From contig NZ_JACJIM010000007.1 of the NCBI RefSeq assembly GCF_014138435.1, positions 310,001-374,000 of the forward strand: a DNA stretch of 64,000 nt, in the 5' to 3' direction. The translations under genes were made by a program, and so were the position numbers. Origin of the DNA: Methylobacterium fujisawaense (lineage in GTDB: Bacteria > Pseudomonadota > Alphaproteobacteria > Rhizobiales > Beijerinckiaceae). Position 1 is the stretch's first letter. Each line of letters opens with the position of its first letter. The notes below the pieces were generated by a model, which was given only the letters and a program-made list of their open reading frames with translations, was not told the origin of the DNA and searched no databases. Below are positions 41,693-50,484 of the stretch, in pieces.

Positions 41693-43120
41693 TTAGCCGC
41701 TCCGACTCCGCCGCAGGACGCTGGCGCAGCCGCCGATCACCGAGAGCGCCACCGCGCAGGAGAGCGACAGGGTTACCGCCCGCTCGGCCCCGAGACCGTG
41801 GGTCAGGCCGAAGATCACCGCCACCAGAGCTGCGCCGAGCGACTGGCCGGTGAGCCGCGCCGTCGACTGCATCCCGCTCGCCCCCCCAGCCCGTTCGCGC
41901 GGCGCCGACGTGACGATCACCTTGTTGTTGGGGGACTGGAACAGGCCGAAGCCGAGACCGCACAGGGTCAGCCGCCAGACGATATCGAGGGTCGTCGGAG
42001 CGGCCGGCAGGATCGTCACGCAGACCAGACCGACGGCCATCATGGCCAGGCCGATCCCGCCCAGGATCCCGGGCGGATACCGGTCCGCAAGGCGGCCGGA
42101 GATCGGCGCCATCGCGGCGACCGCGATCGGCCAGGGGGTGAGCAGGAAGCCGGTCTGCGTGCTGGAGAGGTGCAGCACGTCCTGGAAATAGAAGGGCAGC
42201 GCCACGTAGGAGACCATCTGGGCGCAGAACGAGGCGACGGAGGTCGCCATCGACAGGGCGAAGGCTGGGATCCGCAGCAGGTCCACGGGCAGGAGCGGCG
42301 CGGCCAGCCGGATCTGGTGCCGGACGAACACCGCGCCGACCGCGATCGCGGCCGCGAGTTCGAGGACGGCGATGCCCCGGGCTTCCGGATCGCCAAGCCC
42401 GTCGATGCCGATGATCAGCAGGCCGAAGGTCAGGGCGTTGAGGACCGCACTCACGAGATCGAAGGGGCGGCCGCTCGCCGGCGTCGCCGGCAGGGTCCGG
42501 GACGCCACCGCCAGGGCCAGCAGGCCCACGGGGATGTTGACGAGGAACAGCCAGGGCCAGGTCGCCACCGACAGGATCGCGGCCGCCACGGTCGGGCCGG
42601 CGGCCGAGGCCACCGCCACCACGAGCGCGACGTTGGCGACCCCCTGGCCGATCATCCGGTGGGGGTAGATGAAACGGACGAAGCCGATGTTCACGCTCAT
42701 GATCGCCGCGGCGCCGAGCCCCTGGACGATCCGGGCGGCGATCAGCAGCGGCAGGCTTGGCGCCAGCGCGCAGGCCAGCGAGGCGGCGACGAAGACGGCC
42801 AGACCCGGCAGGTAGACGCGTCGGAAGCCGAAGATGTCGCCCAGCGCCGCGAACGGCAGGAGGGTGGCCGTGACGGCGATCTGATAGGCGTTGACCACGA
42901 AGATCGCGTCGGCCGGCCTGACCGCCAGATCCTTGGCCATGACGGGCAGCGCCACGTTGACGATGGCGCCGTCGAGGACCGCCATGGTCATGGCCAGCGC
43001 GATCGCCGCCATGGCGAGGACGCGCTCGCGGGGCGGCAGGCCATCGTGCGAAGGCCCCTGCGGGTGCCTCTGCGGGTGTCCGTGACGGCCGCCGGCTGGA
43101 CCGAGCGGGACCTGCGCCAT
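41693..43120 (-). CDS. MFS drug efflux transporter, DHA2 (14-helix) type
   Basis: The 475-residue protein has about 14 membrane helices. Signature sequences of the EmrB/QacA group are LDGAIVNVALPVMAKDL in helix 1, RRVYLPGLAVFVAASLACALA, RIVQGLGAAAIMSVNIGFV and helix-5 motif C-like AAGPTVAAAILSVATWPWLFLVNIPVG. Family members export drugs or hydrophobic metabolites by proton antiport. The ATG at 43120 is chosen, with a GGAG-type site upstream; the frame's earlier start adds an Arg-rich, non-family region. No regulator gene is adjacent. Confidence 0.9.
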   Translation of the reverse strand: MAQVPLGPAGGRHGHPQRHPQGPSHDGLPPRERVLAMAAIALAMTMAVLDGAIVNVALPVMAKDLAVRPADAIFVVNAYQIAVTATLLPFAALGDIFGFRRVYLPGLAVFVAASLACALAPSLPLLIAARIVQGLGAAAIMSVNIGFVRFIYPHRMIGQGVANVALVVAVASAAGPTVAAAILSVATWPWLFLVNIPVGLLALAVASRTLPATPASGRPFDLVSAVLNALTFGLLIIGIDGLGDPEARGIAVLELAAAIAVGAVFVRHQIRLAAPLLPVDLLRIPAFALSMATSVASFCAQMVSYVALPFYFQDVLHLSSTQTGFLLTPWPIAVAAMAPISGRLADRYPPGILGGIGLAMMAVGLVCVTILPAAPTTLDIVWRLTLCGLGFGLFQSPNNKVIVTSAPRERAGGASGMQSTARLTGQSLGAALVAVIFGLTHGLGAERAVTLSLSCAVALSVIGGCASVLRRSRSG

Positions 43121-43429
43121 TCCTGCGCGCTCCTGCGGCGTCCCGGCGGGTCCGTGACGTCGATGGCTGGGAAAATCCGGACGCAGGACGCGCCGCGGAC
43201 GCTGTTCCCTGTCGCGCAGGCGGCACGGCACGTCGAGGGGCGTCGTGTGTCCTATGTCACGGCACGGGCAGGTTTGTTCGCGTCGGACGGGTGCCGCGTC
43301 GGGGGCTCGTGCTCCGCCGCGGGGCGACCCATCCCTTGTCCGGCCGGGGATCGGCTTTCCCGAAGGTCCGCCTGTCCGCAGGCAGCGCGAGGCGTGCCGC
43401 CGGTCGAAGCGCGGACCGCCGCGGGCCGC
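43121..43429. other. Intergenic region without recognisable gene
   Basis: These 309 bases lie between the DHA2-type transporter start and the hybrid kinase stop, both on the minus strand. No coding frame with plausible composition, repeat or RNA is evident. It should hold the transporter promoter. Confidence 0.5.
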
Positions 43430-44776
43430 TCAGGCGAGCATGTAGGTGAGCAGGGAGCGGAGCTGCGCCGGCTTGATCGGCTTGTGCACGAGTTCCGCCC
43501 CGGCGGCGGTGACCCGGTCCTCGACGGCCTCGGAATGGTCGGCGGTGGTGACGATGACCGGGACCGGATCGGCGTGCGCGGTCCGGAGGTAGTTGGCCAC
43601 GTCGAGGCCGCAGGCGCCGTCGTCGAGATGGTAGTCGAGCACCAGGATGTCCGGCCGCGGGGCGCCGGCCTCTACGGCGGCCCGCACCCCCGCGAGGTCG
43701 CGGAAGGTCGAGACCCGGGCATCCCAGTTCTGGAGGAGGCGGGCGAGGGCGTCGGACGTGGATGGGTCGTTCTCCACGACGAGCACGTGCGCGCCCGAGA
43801 GCCGGGTCGCCACCGGAGCGGGCGGGGCGACGGCCGCCGGGATCGTGCTCACGGGCAGCGTCAGGGCGACTCGGGTGCCGTGGCCGATCCGGGAGCGCAG
43901 CCGCAGGGGGTGGTCGAGGGCCTGGGCCATACGGCGGACGATCGATAGGCCGAGGCCGAGGCCCGGCTCCTCGCCGCTGCCGGTCCGGGCGCCGCCGCGG
44001 AAGAACTCGTCGAAGACGAGGTCGCATTCCTCCGCGGCGATGCCGCAGCCGGTATCGGTCACCTCGATCCGGATGCCGCCGGACCGCCGACGGGCCGCGA
44101 GAACGATCCCGCCGACGCTTGTGTACCGGACCGCGTTGGAGACGAGATTCTGGAGGATGCGCTGCAGGAGCATCACGTCGCTGGTGACGGTGACTTCGGG
44201 GCAGCGCAGCGACAGCCGCAGGCCCTTGCGCTCCGCGAAGGGCTTGAAGCTCTCGGCCAGCTCCGCCAGCAGGTCGGGCAGGAACACCGGCTGGATCTGC
44301 GGCCGCACGATCCCGGCATCGAGCTTCGAGATGTCGAGCAGCGTCTTGATCAGATCCTCGATGGTCTGCAGGCCGCGATCCACCTGGCCCGCGATGATGC
44401 GCGCCTCCGGCGGCACGTCGAGATCGGCCAGCGCCGAAATCGACAGGCGGGCGGCGTTGACCGGCTGAAGCAGGTCGTGGCTCGCCGCGGCCAGGAACCG
44501 GGTCTTGGAGCGGTTGGCGGTCTCGGCCTCCTCCTTGGCGGCGGCCAGCGCCTCGTTGGAGCGCTCCAGCCGGTGCATCAGCCCGGTCAGCTCCTCGGTG
44601 CGGGTGCGGACCCGGCCCTCCAGCATGATCGCGGTCTGGAACAGCGAATAGGCGCTGCCCCGCTGATCCATGGAGCGCTCGACATGGGACATCAGCGCGG
44701 CATTGATGCGCTCGAGCTTCTCGATCCGCCGGTGCAGGGACGCGTCGGTCTCGAGACCGTTCGGATGCAGGGTCAC
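43430..44776 (-). CDS. Hybrid histidine kinase of the NahK/ErcS'-like type
   Basis: The 448-residue soluble kinase has an N-terminal coiled coil of about 90 residues and no PAS domain. The acceptor helix reads FLAAASHDLLQPVNAARLSI, the SHDLLQP form typical of NahK/ErcS' relatives. The ATPase follows (NLVSNAVRYTS, DTGCGIAAEE, GLGLGLSIVRRM), then a C-terminal receiver (VLVVENDPSTSD, phospho-acceptor Asp in ILVLDYHLDDG, late Lys in HKPIKP). The GTG at 44776 overlaps the stop of the FIST gene by 4 bases (GTGA), so the two proteins are made together. The FIST protein probably provides the sensing that the missing PAS would give. Confidence 0.9.
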   Translation of the reverse strand: MTLHPNGLETDASLHRRIEKLERINAALMSHVERSMDQRGSAYSLFQTAIMLEGRVRTRTEELTGLMHRLERSNEALAAAKEEAETANRSKTRFLAAASHDLLQPVNAARLSISALADLDVPPEARIIAGQVDRGLQTIEDLIKTLLDISKLDAGIVRPQIQPVFLPDLLAELAESFKPFAERKGLRLSLRCPEVTVTSDVMLLQRILQNLVSNAVRYTSVGGIVLAARRRSGGIRIEVTDTGCGIAAEECDLVFDEFFRGGARTGSGEEPGLGLGLSIVRRMAQALDHPLRLRSRIGHGTRVALTLPVSTIPAAVAPPAPVATRLSGAHVLVVENDPSTSDALARLLQNWDARVSTFRDLAGVRAAVEAGAPRPDILVLDYHLDDGACGLDVANYLRTAHADPVPVIVTTADHSEAVEDRVTAAGAELVHKPIKPAQLRSLLTYMLA

Positions 44777-45993
44777 GACGCGACGGGGGTGGCTTCCGCC
44801 CCCGGGGCACTGCCGGCGAGGGTCTTGCCGATGGCGATGCCCGTGAAGGTCTGGTTCAGGTGCATCGCCCTGTACTGCTCGCCGAAGGTCTCGAAGCCGA
44901 CGACGTTGTAGCGGCGATAGAGGTCGGCAATGCCGTGGCGCACCTGCCGGCTCTCGGCGTCGAGCCGTCGCAGCACGCATTCGAAGCCGATGATCAGGTC
45001 GACGCCGCCGAGCACCGCGTCGAGGCGCGCCAGCTCGGCCCGCGTCGAGGCGACGATATCGCGCGGTTCGGCGAGGGTCAGCACAACGCCCTCGTCCACC
45101 GCACAGAAGAAGCTGAGCGACCCGTCCTCGTTCATGCGCCGGATCGAGCGGCAGAAATACTCGCCGCCGACCTTCACAGCCAGCGGGTAGGCGGCGAAGC
45201 TCATCGGCGACAAGCCCTCGGGGTCGAGGCCGATCGCCATCGCGTATTCCCGGGCTGCCGGCTCGGCGTTCAGCTCGTGCACGGTCCGGCGCTCGCCATC
45301 GGAGGCCGTCACCACGAACTTGGTCTGGGTCGGCTCGAAATTGTCGCTCTTGAAGATCTCCACCGAGAAGTCGGTCTCCACGAGGACCAGGACCGCCGCC
45401 TTCCGGTGGATCTTCCCGCCGTGGAGCAGGACGGCGTCGCGGAAGCGCAGGTCGTCGCCGGCCGAGCCGCCGACGATCGGGATGCCGTCGAGTGCCCAGG
45501 CGATGGCCGAGACGACCGTCTCCTCGGCGTTGGCGAGCCCGTCGATCAGCGACAGGGCGAAGCGGTGGCCGGACGCGGCCATGTCGACCTCGCGGCACCG
45601 GTCCAGCGGGTCGAGGGTCCGGCGCAGCGCCCGGACCGCGGAGGCCGTCCGCTCCACGTCGAGGTGGTCGATGGCGTCGAGGACCGTCGAGACGATGCGG
45701 AAGCGCTCCGCCGGGAACGCGATGGCCACGAGGCCGCGGTCGAGGCCTCCGGCCGGGGCGATGCCTCCCGACATCGAGCAGCCCGCCACCGGGACGTCGG
45801 GGAACCAAGTTTCCAGCGCGCGGGCCAGGATCTCCGCGTCGTAATCCGCCGAGAAGAACACGACGATCTGTGACAGGGCCGAGCCCCCGACGGCCCGGGC
45901 GACCTCAGCGGCCGCGTCGGCGGCCCCGGCCGCATCGGTCCAGGCCGTCCAGATGCCGCAGAGATGGCGGCGCACTCCCGATCCTTGAGCCAC
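44773..45993 (-). CDS. FIST-domain sensor protein, NosP-like
   Basis: This is a 406-residue cytosolic protein with FIST N and C domains: IVVFFSADYDAEILARALE, PVAGCSMSGGIAPAGG, IPIVGGSAGDDLRF, YAMAIGLDPEGLSPMSFAAYPL and a C-terminal GFETFGEQYRAMHLNQTFTGIAIG, which is diagnostic of FIST-C. Some FIST proteins (NosP) bind haem and nitric oxide and control a partner histidine kinase encoded next door. Here the partner kinase overlaps by 4 bases. Haem binding is not provable from sequence; the NosP label is by context. The GTG start at 45993 is 147 bases after the cytochrome gene. Confidence 0.88.
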   Translation of the reverse strand: MAQGSGVRRHLCGIWTAWTDAAGAADAAAEVARAVGGSALSQIVVFFSADYDAEILARALETWFPDVPVAGCSMSGGIAPAGGLDRGLVAIAFPAERFRIVSTVLDAIDHLDVERTASAVRALRRTLDPLDRCREVDMAASGHRFALSLIDGLANAEETVVSAIAWALDGIPIVGGSAGDDLRFRDAVLLHGGKIHRKAAVLVLVETDFSVEIFKSDNFEPTQTKFVVTASDGERRTVHELNAEPAAREYAMAIGLDPEGLSPMSFAAYPLAVKVGGEYFCRSIRRMNEDGSLSFFCAVDEGVVLTLAEPRDIVASTRAELARLDAVLGGVDLIIGFECVLRRLDAESRQVRHGIADLYRRYNVVGFETFGEQYRAMHLNQTFTGIAIGKTLAGSAPGAEATPVAS

Positions 45994-46140
45994 GTTCCAT
46001 CCCCTGCGACCCCCTCGGCAAGCTTGGCGCCTGCTCTTCAGCGTCTTGTGCAGAGTATGTCGTGCGCAACCGAGCGGTGCAACGGGGCGTGTCGCCCCCC
46101 GGGCAGGTTCAATCTCGGTCCGAGGCCCGGGAGGCGGCGT

Positions 46141-46704
46141 TCACTTCATGCAGGCGTCCTCGGCCTTCTCGAAGGCAGCGGGCTTGGGCTCGTGCTCCGG
46201 CGGTCTGTTGCGACCGAGCGCTCCGTCCGAACGGGCGCGGAGATACGTGAATATGTCCGGCAGGTAGCACATGACGTTCTTGTTATCGCCGAAGGCGGGC
46301 ATGACCAGCTCCTGCGAGGCGTTCACGTCCTTCTTGCCGCCCACGACGATGCCGGCGAAGTGCGCGTAGTCCATGCCCTTGAGGGCATCGACAAGCGACG
46401 GTGCGTAGGTCGAGCCCATCCCGTCGGGGCCGTGGCAGACGATGCAGTTGGAATTGTACCGCACGTAGCCGGACATGGTGTACCAGTCGACCTTCTTGCC
46501 GCCGTCCGTGACGTGGTAGGTCGGATCGCCGTTCTTGTCGGTGTACTGGCCGTCCTGGACCTTCGCCGGCTGCGTCGGTCCCTCGCTCTTCAGGTCGGTC
46601 GATGCCGCGCCGGCTGGGGCGGCGGATGTCGAAACGGCTCCGAGGGTTCCTGCTGCAAGTCCGGCCAGAATGAGCCCGGCGATCCTGTCTGCTGCGCGCC
46701 GCAT
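46141..46704 (-). CDS. c-type cytochrome of the methanol-metabolism-related four-cysteine family
   Basis: The 187-residue periplasmic monohaem cytochrome has a signal peptide (LILAGLAAGTLGAVSTSAAP). The haem motif is CIVCH at residues 87-91, and a probable axial Met lies in VMPAFG (about 135). Two extra cysteines (146 in MCYLPD and 185 in DACMK) could form a disulfide and define the four-cysteine family linked to methanol-oxidising bacteria (TIGR03874 type). It would take electrons from PQQ-dependent alcohol or formaldehyde oxidation. It is the first gene of a probable unit with the FIST sensor and kinase. Confidence 0.9.
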   Translation of the reverse strand: MRRAADRIAGLILAGLAAGTLGAVSTSAAPAGAASTDLKSEGPTQPAKVQDGQYTDKNGDPTYHVTDGGKKVDWYTMSGYVRYNSNCIVCHGPDGMGSTYAPSLVDALKGMDYAHFAGIVVGGKKDVNASQELVMPAFGDNKNVMCYLPDIFTYLRARSDGALGRNRPPEHEPKPAAFEKAEDACMK

Positions 46705-46868
46705 AAGTCGTCCTCCTGCCGCCCACAGGCTTCTTCTCGGTGGAGCGACGCCGGGATAACGACGGATCTCGGAAACGAAGACCTTGGTGCGCCTTCACGA
46801 TTTCGCGCATCGCGGGGACGTGCCGGCTCGGAACGACGACTGAACGATTATCCGCGTTGCGCACAGCA

Positions 46869-46883
46869 TTAACCTTTTGTTAA
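46869..46883 (+). promoter_or_regulatory. CtrA-type binding site 1
   Basis: TTAA-CCTTTTG-TTAA matches the CtrA consensus TTAA-N7-TTAA exactly. It sits 70 bases before the BTLCP peptidase start, in the divergent gap with the cytochrome gene. TTAA words are rare in this GC-rich sequence, so two perfect pairs here are unlikely by chance. Confidence 0.65.
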
Positions 46884-46923
46884 TCGGCGCATTGCCGCCG
46901 GCCCGCCGGCGTGAGAGCTTTCG

Positions 46924-46938
46924 TTAACGAGAGCTTAA
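46924..46938 (+). promoter_or_regulatory. CtrA-type binding site 2
   Basis: TTAA-CGAGAGC-TTAA, followed by C, is a second exact match to the CtrA consensus, 15 bases before the BTLCP ATG and 40 bases after site 1. Its position over the likely start region suggests direct control, perhaps repression, of that gene. Confidence 0.65.
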
Positions 46939-46953
46939 CGGTTGGGTCCGGCG

Positions 46954-47637
46954 ATGCGGTTCGCGGTTTCCATGATGCAGAGACGGGTCGAGGCACCCGC
47001 AGCGCGTCGGCTGCCCCGGAGCCGCCGCGCCGCCGCCGCCGCCCTCGCGGTCTTCGGCATTGCGGGCCTCGCCACGGGCGTCCAGGCGCAGACGCTTGCG
47101 AGCCTGCCGACGGAAGCCGGTGCCCGGGTGCAGGGCGATGCCAAGCCGATCGCGGCCTGGACGACCTTCTGCCAGACCTACGCGGCCGAATGCGCGCTCG
47201 ACCGGGGCGAGCCGGCCCGGATCAGCCTGACGCCCGCCACCTGGGCGACGATCGTGTCGGTGAACCGGCGGGTCAACAAGGCGGTCGAGCCGATGACCGA
47301 TCAGGACCACCTGCACGTGGCCGACCGGTGGGATCTGGCCGAGGACGGCATCGGCGACTGCGAGGACTTCCAGCTGCTCAAGCGCCATCTGCTGGCCCAG
47401 GCCGGCCTGCCGCGGCGGGCGATGCGCATGACCGTGGTGATCGACGAGAAGGGCGAGGGCCACGCGGTGCTCACCCTGATCACGGACCGGGGCGACCTGG
47501 TGCTCGACAACAAGACCAACGCGATCCTGCCCTGGCACAAGACCGGCTACGTGTTCATCAAGCGCGAGAGCCAGGACGCCGTCGCCTGGGTTTCGCTCGG
47601 CGGCGTCACCTCCCCGGTCACCACCGCCAACCGCTGA
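46954..47637 (+). CDS. Transglutaminase-like cysteine peptidase (BTLCP, DUF920)
   Basis: The 227-residue exported protein has a basic leader with a hydrophobic core (AAAAALAVFGIAGLATGVQAQ). The mature enzyme fold has the catalytic triad Cys136 (GIGDCEDFQ), His170 (GEGHAVLTL) and Asp185 (VLDNKTN). It also has a Cys pair in TFCQTYAAEC. BTLCPs are periplasmic, often linked to biofilm adhesin processing (LapG) in other genera; the target here is unknown and no LapA/LapD partner is adjacent. The ATG at 46954 follows the two CtrA-type sites closely. Confidence 0.9.
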   Translation: MRFAVSMMQRRVEAPAARRLPRSRRAAAAALAVFGIAGLATGVQAQTLASLPTEAGARVQGDAKPIAAWTTFCQTYAAECALDRGEPARISLTPATWATIVSVNRRVNKAVEPMTDQDHLHVADRWDLAEDGIGDCEDFQLLKRHLLAQAGLPRRAMRMTVVIDEKGEGHAVLTLITDRGDLVLDNKTNAILPWHKTGYVFIKRESQDAVAWVSLGGVTSPVTTANR

Positions 47638-47684
47638 TCAAGGCCCACCTCCGGCAGTGGAACCCGCGCCGCGGGCACCACATC

Positions 47685-47699
47685 TTAACGGATTGATAA
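47685..47699 (+). promoter_or_regulatory. Near-match CtrA site upstream of the 47741 gene
   Basis: TTAA-CGGATTG-ATAA departs from TTAA-N7-TTAA at one base and has the following C. It lies about 42 bases before the start of the small secreted protein, at a promoter-like position. Confidence 0.35.
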
Positions 47700-47740
47700 C
47701 CCTGCGCCGCCACTCTGTCGGGTGACGGAGTGCCTGAACG

Positions 47741-48067
47741 ATGCCGCGAGCCCGCCACGTGATGCCGGCCCCGCTCCTCGCGATCGTCCTCGTCGCCGCG
47801 GCCTGCGGCACCGCGCGGGCCGCGAGCGAGACCGAGCTCCGCCACGCTGCGTGGCGCGACTGCGTCAGCCGCAACTTCGGGATTCAAGCCGCGCTGACAG
47901 ACCGGGATCTGGCCGTAGACGCTGCCTTCCGCGCCTGCCGCAGCGCCGAGGACGCCTATCTCGCGACGCTCGCAGACTCGCCGCTCCTCGACGGCGACGA
48001 CGTCATTCGCGCCCGGCCGCTCGTCGCCGGCCGGATCCGGGCCTGGCTGGTGGGCGATCGCGGCTGA
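47741..48067 (+). CDS. Hypothetical secreted protein
   Basis: The 108-residue protein has a signal peptide (APLLAIVLVAAACGTARAAS) that could be cleaved after ARA or, less likely, modified at the Cys in AAAC. The mature part is helical with two cysteines (WRDCVSRNFGIQ and FRACRSAEDAYL) about 27 residues apart, probably a disulfide. No family is recognised. It is 103 bases after the BTLCP peptidase on the same strand and may share its control through a CtrA-like site. It is convergent with the phosphatase gene. Confidence 0.65.
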   Translation: MPRARHVMPAPLLAIVLVAAACGTARAASETELRHAAWRDCVSRNFGIQAALTDRDLAVDAAFRACRSAEDAYLATLADSPLLDGDDVIRARPLVAGRIRAWLVGDRG

Positions 48068-48168
48068 CGCGGCGGACCCGCGGAACCCCGCGCGCGACAG
48101 TCCGCAGGCACGGCATCGGCGATCCGCCGCTCGGCGATGCGCGATCGTCAGGAAGAGACGCCGCCCGT

Positions 48169-48651
48169 CTACGCCTTCAGACGGGCCTTGATCCGCCGGG
48201 TGAGCCCGTCGCGGACCTCACGATAGGCCTCGAGACGCTGCTCCCGGGACGCGTCCTGCACCAGCGTGGGATCCGGGGTCGGCCAGTATTCGACATCGGC
48301 CGCGAGCGTGTGCGTCAGGGCCAGCGCCCGGTGATGGGCCTCCGGCGCCAGGGTGATGATCAGGTCGAAGTTCAGCCCCTCCCAATCCTCCAACTCCTCG
48401 ATGGTGCGGGGGCGGTGTCGGCTGGCATCGATCCCGATCTCGTCGAGGGCCGCGATCATGAACGGATCGGTGGGCTCGCCGGACCGGACTCCGGCCGACT
48501 GCACATAGGTGGACTTGCCGAAATAGGCGCGCGCGATCGCTTCCGCCGCGACGGAGCGCACGGCGTTGTAATTGCACATGAACAGGACGGACTGCACCCG
48601 CCGCCTCTTCGGAGAGGCGTCGGGAGGAGGCTCTGGAACGGGCTCAGCCAT
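48169..48651 (-). CDS. Low-molecular-weight protein tyrosine phosphatase / ArsC-like phosphatase
   Basis: The 160-residue protein has the P-loop VLFMCNYNAVRSVAAEA (Cys-x5-Arg-Ser) that defines the family, SAGVRSGEPTDP after it, and late acidic residues in YWPTPDPTL (Asp general acid). It could dephosphorylate proteins or act as an arsenate reductase. In Hyphomicrobiales this gene normally follows hisD and UPF0262, as it does here, which favours the housekeeping phosphatase. It is 23 bases downstream of UPF0262. Confidence 0.9.
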   Translation of the reverse strand: MAEPVPEPPPDASPKRRRVQSVLFMCNYNAVRSVAAEAIARAYFGKSTYVQSAGVRSGEPTDPFMIAALDEIGIDASRHRPRTIEELEDWEGLNFDLIITLAPEAHHRALALTHTLAADVEYWPTPDPTLVQDASREQRLEAYREVRDGLTRRIKARLKA

Positions 48652-48674
48652 CGCCGGTCGGCGCGGAGGGCGCC

Positions 48675-49157
48675 CTAGCCCTTCCAGTGCAGCGCGAAGA
48701 TCAGGGTGAACAGGCGGCGGGCCGTGTCGTGGTCGAGGTCGACCTTGCCGTCGAGCCGCTGCTTGAGCGTCTCGGACGCCTCGTTGTGCAGGCCCCGCCG
48801 ACCCATGTCGATCGCCTCGATCTGCGATGGCGAGGCGGTGCGGATCGCGTTGTAGTAGCTCTCGCAGATCATCTCGTAGTCGCGGATCACCCGACGGAAT
48901 GGCGTCAGCGACAGGAGGTGCGTCATCACCGGCTCGCCCTCCACCGTGGTGATGGCGAAGGACAGCTTGTTCTCGACGAGGCCCAGCGTCAGGGCGTAGG
49001 GGCCCTCTCGGCCCGGGATCGCGAAGACATTGTCTTCCAGGATGTCGAAGAGCGCGATGGCCCGCTCGTGCTCCTGATCCGGGTTGCCGCGGGCGATGGA
49101 CGCCTCGTCCAGGCTCACCTTCGCGAGGCGGTTCGGCCCGCGCTGCTTCTCCGCCAT
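48675..49157 (-). CDS. UPF0262 family protein
   Basis: This 160-residue protein matches the alphaproteobacterial UPF0262 family: DQEHERAIALFDILEDN, LTLGLVENKLSFAI, LSLTPFRRVIRDYEMICESYYNAIR and DTARRLFTLIFALHWKG. No biochemical role is known. It is cotranscribed with hisD (10-base gap) and the phosphatase. ATG 49157 (MAEKQRG) is preferred to the TTG two codons earlier. Confidence 0.94.
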   Translation of the reverse strand: MAEKQRGPNRLAKVSLDEASIARGNPDQEHERAIALFDILEDNVFAIPGREGPYALTLGLVENKLSFAITTVEGEPVMTHLLSLTPFRRVIRDYEMICESYYNAIRTASPSQIEAIDMGRRGLHNEASETLKQRLDGKVDLDHDTARRLFTLIFALHWKG

Positions 49158-49167
49158 CCCCAAAACC

Positions 49168-50463
49168 TCACAGGTTCAACCGGATCGCGACGGAGCGGGC
49201 GTGCCCCTCCAGGCCCTCGGACCGGCCGAGGTTTATCGCCGCCGGGCCGAGCGCCCGCAAGCTCTCCGGCGTGCAGGCGAGGATCGTCGTCCGCTTCATG
49301 AAGTCGAGCACCCCGAGGCCGGAGGAGAACCGGGCGGACCGGGCGGTGGGCAGGACGTGGTTCGGGCCGCCGACATAGTCGCCGATCGCCTCCGGCGTGT
49401 GCGAGCCGAGGAAGATCGCCCCGGCATTGCGCACCTTGGCGGCGAGCGCCTCCGCATCCTGCGTCTCGATCTCCAGGTGCTCGGGGGCGAGGCGGTCGAC
49501 GAGGGGGACGGCCTCGTCGAAGGTCCGGACCCGGATGACGGCGCCGTAGTCGCGCCAGCTCGCCCGGGCGATCTCCTGACGGGGCAGGGTTGTGAGGGCG
49601 CGCTCGACGGCCACCTCGACGGCGTCCGCCAGGTCTGCGCTGTCGGTGATCAGGATCGCCTGGGCGGCGACGTCGTGCTCGGCCTGCGCCAGCAGGTCGG
49701 CGGCGACCCAGTCCGAGTTGGCGTGGCCGTCGGCCAGGATCAGCACCTCGGAGGGGCCGGCGATCATGTCGATCCCGACCTGGCCGAAGACCCGGCGCTT
49801 GGCCGCGGCGACCCAGGCATTGCCGGGCCCGACGACCTTGGCGACAGGAGCAATGGTGGCGGTGCCGTAGGCGAGGGCGGCCACCGCCTGGGCCCCGCCC
49901 ACCCGGTAGACCTCGTGGACGCCGGCGAGCTGCGCGGCGGCCAGGACCAGCGGATTGATCTGGCCGTCGGGGGTCGGCACGACCATGACGAGCCGCGGCA
50001 CGCCGGCGACGCGGGCGGGGAGCGCGTTCATCAGCACCGAGGAGGGATAGCTCGCCGTCCCGCCCGGGACGTAGAGCCCCACCGATTCGAGCGCCGTCCA
50101 GCGCCAGCCGGCGGTGACGCCCAGCGCGTCGGTGGCGCGATGGTCCGTGGGCCGCTGCGCCCGATGGAAGCTCTCGATCCGCTCGGCGGCGAGGCGCAGG
50201 GCCTCGAGGGACTCCTGCGGACAGGCGGCGACCGCCGCGGCGATCTCCGCGTCGGTGACCCGCAGGTGCTCGGCTGAGAAATCGGTGCCGAGCCGGTCGA
50301 AGCGGCGCGTGAAGTCGACCAGGGCCGCGTCGCCGCGTGCGACGACGTCGGCGATGATGGCGCGGACCGCTTCGTCCACGTCCTCGGCGATCTCACGCTT
50401 CACCGTCAGGAGATGCGCGAAGGCGGTGGCGAAATTCGGATCGCTGCTGTCGAGCCGGACCAT
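49168..50463 (-). CDS. hisD: Histidinol dehydrogenase
   Basis: HisD is a zinc enzyme that oxidises histidinol to histidine in two NAD-dependent steps, the last of histidine biosynthesis. The 431-residue protein has the family segments PGGTASYPSSVLMNALPA, GGAQAVAALAYGT, the signature VGPGNAWVAAAKRRVFG with IDMIAGPSEVLILAD, LAQAEHDVAAQAIL and LAPEHLEIET (catalytic Glu-His), and a late VGGPNHVLPT. Length and start are standard. It lies between DUF2948 (21 bases upstream) and UPF0262. Confidence 0.98.
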   Translation of the reverse strand: MVRLDSSDPNFATAFAHLLTVKREIAEDVDEAVRAIIADVVARGDAALVDFTRRFDRLGTDFSAEHLRVTDAEIAAAVAACPQESLEALRLAAERIESFHRAQRPTDHRATDALGVTAGWRWTALESVGLYVPGGTASYPSSVLMNALPARVAGVPRLVMVVPTPDGQINPLVLAAAQLAGVHEVYRVGGAQAVAALAYGTATIAPVAKVVGPGNAWVAAAKRRVFGQVGIDMIAGPSEVLILADGHANSDWVAADLLAQAEHDVAAQAILITDSADLADAVEVAVERALTTLPRQEIARASWRDYGAVIRVRTFDEAVPLVDRLAPEHLEIETQDAEALAAKVRNAGAIFLGSHTPEAIGDYVGGPNHVLPTARSARFSSGLGVLDFMKRTTILACTPESLRALGPAAINLGRSEGLEGHARSVAIRLNL

Positions 50464-50484
50464 CGGAAAGCTCTCTGTCTCGCG

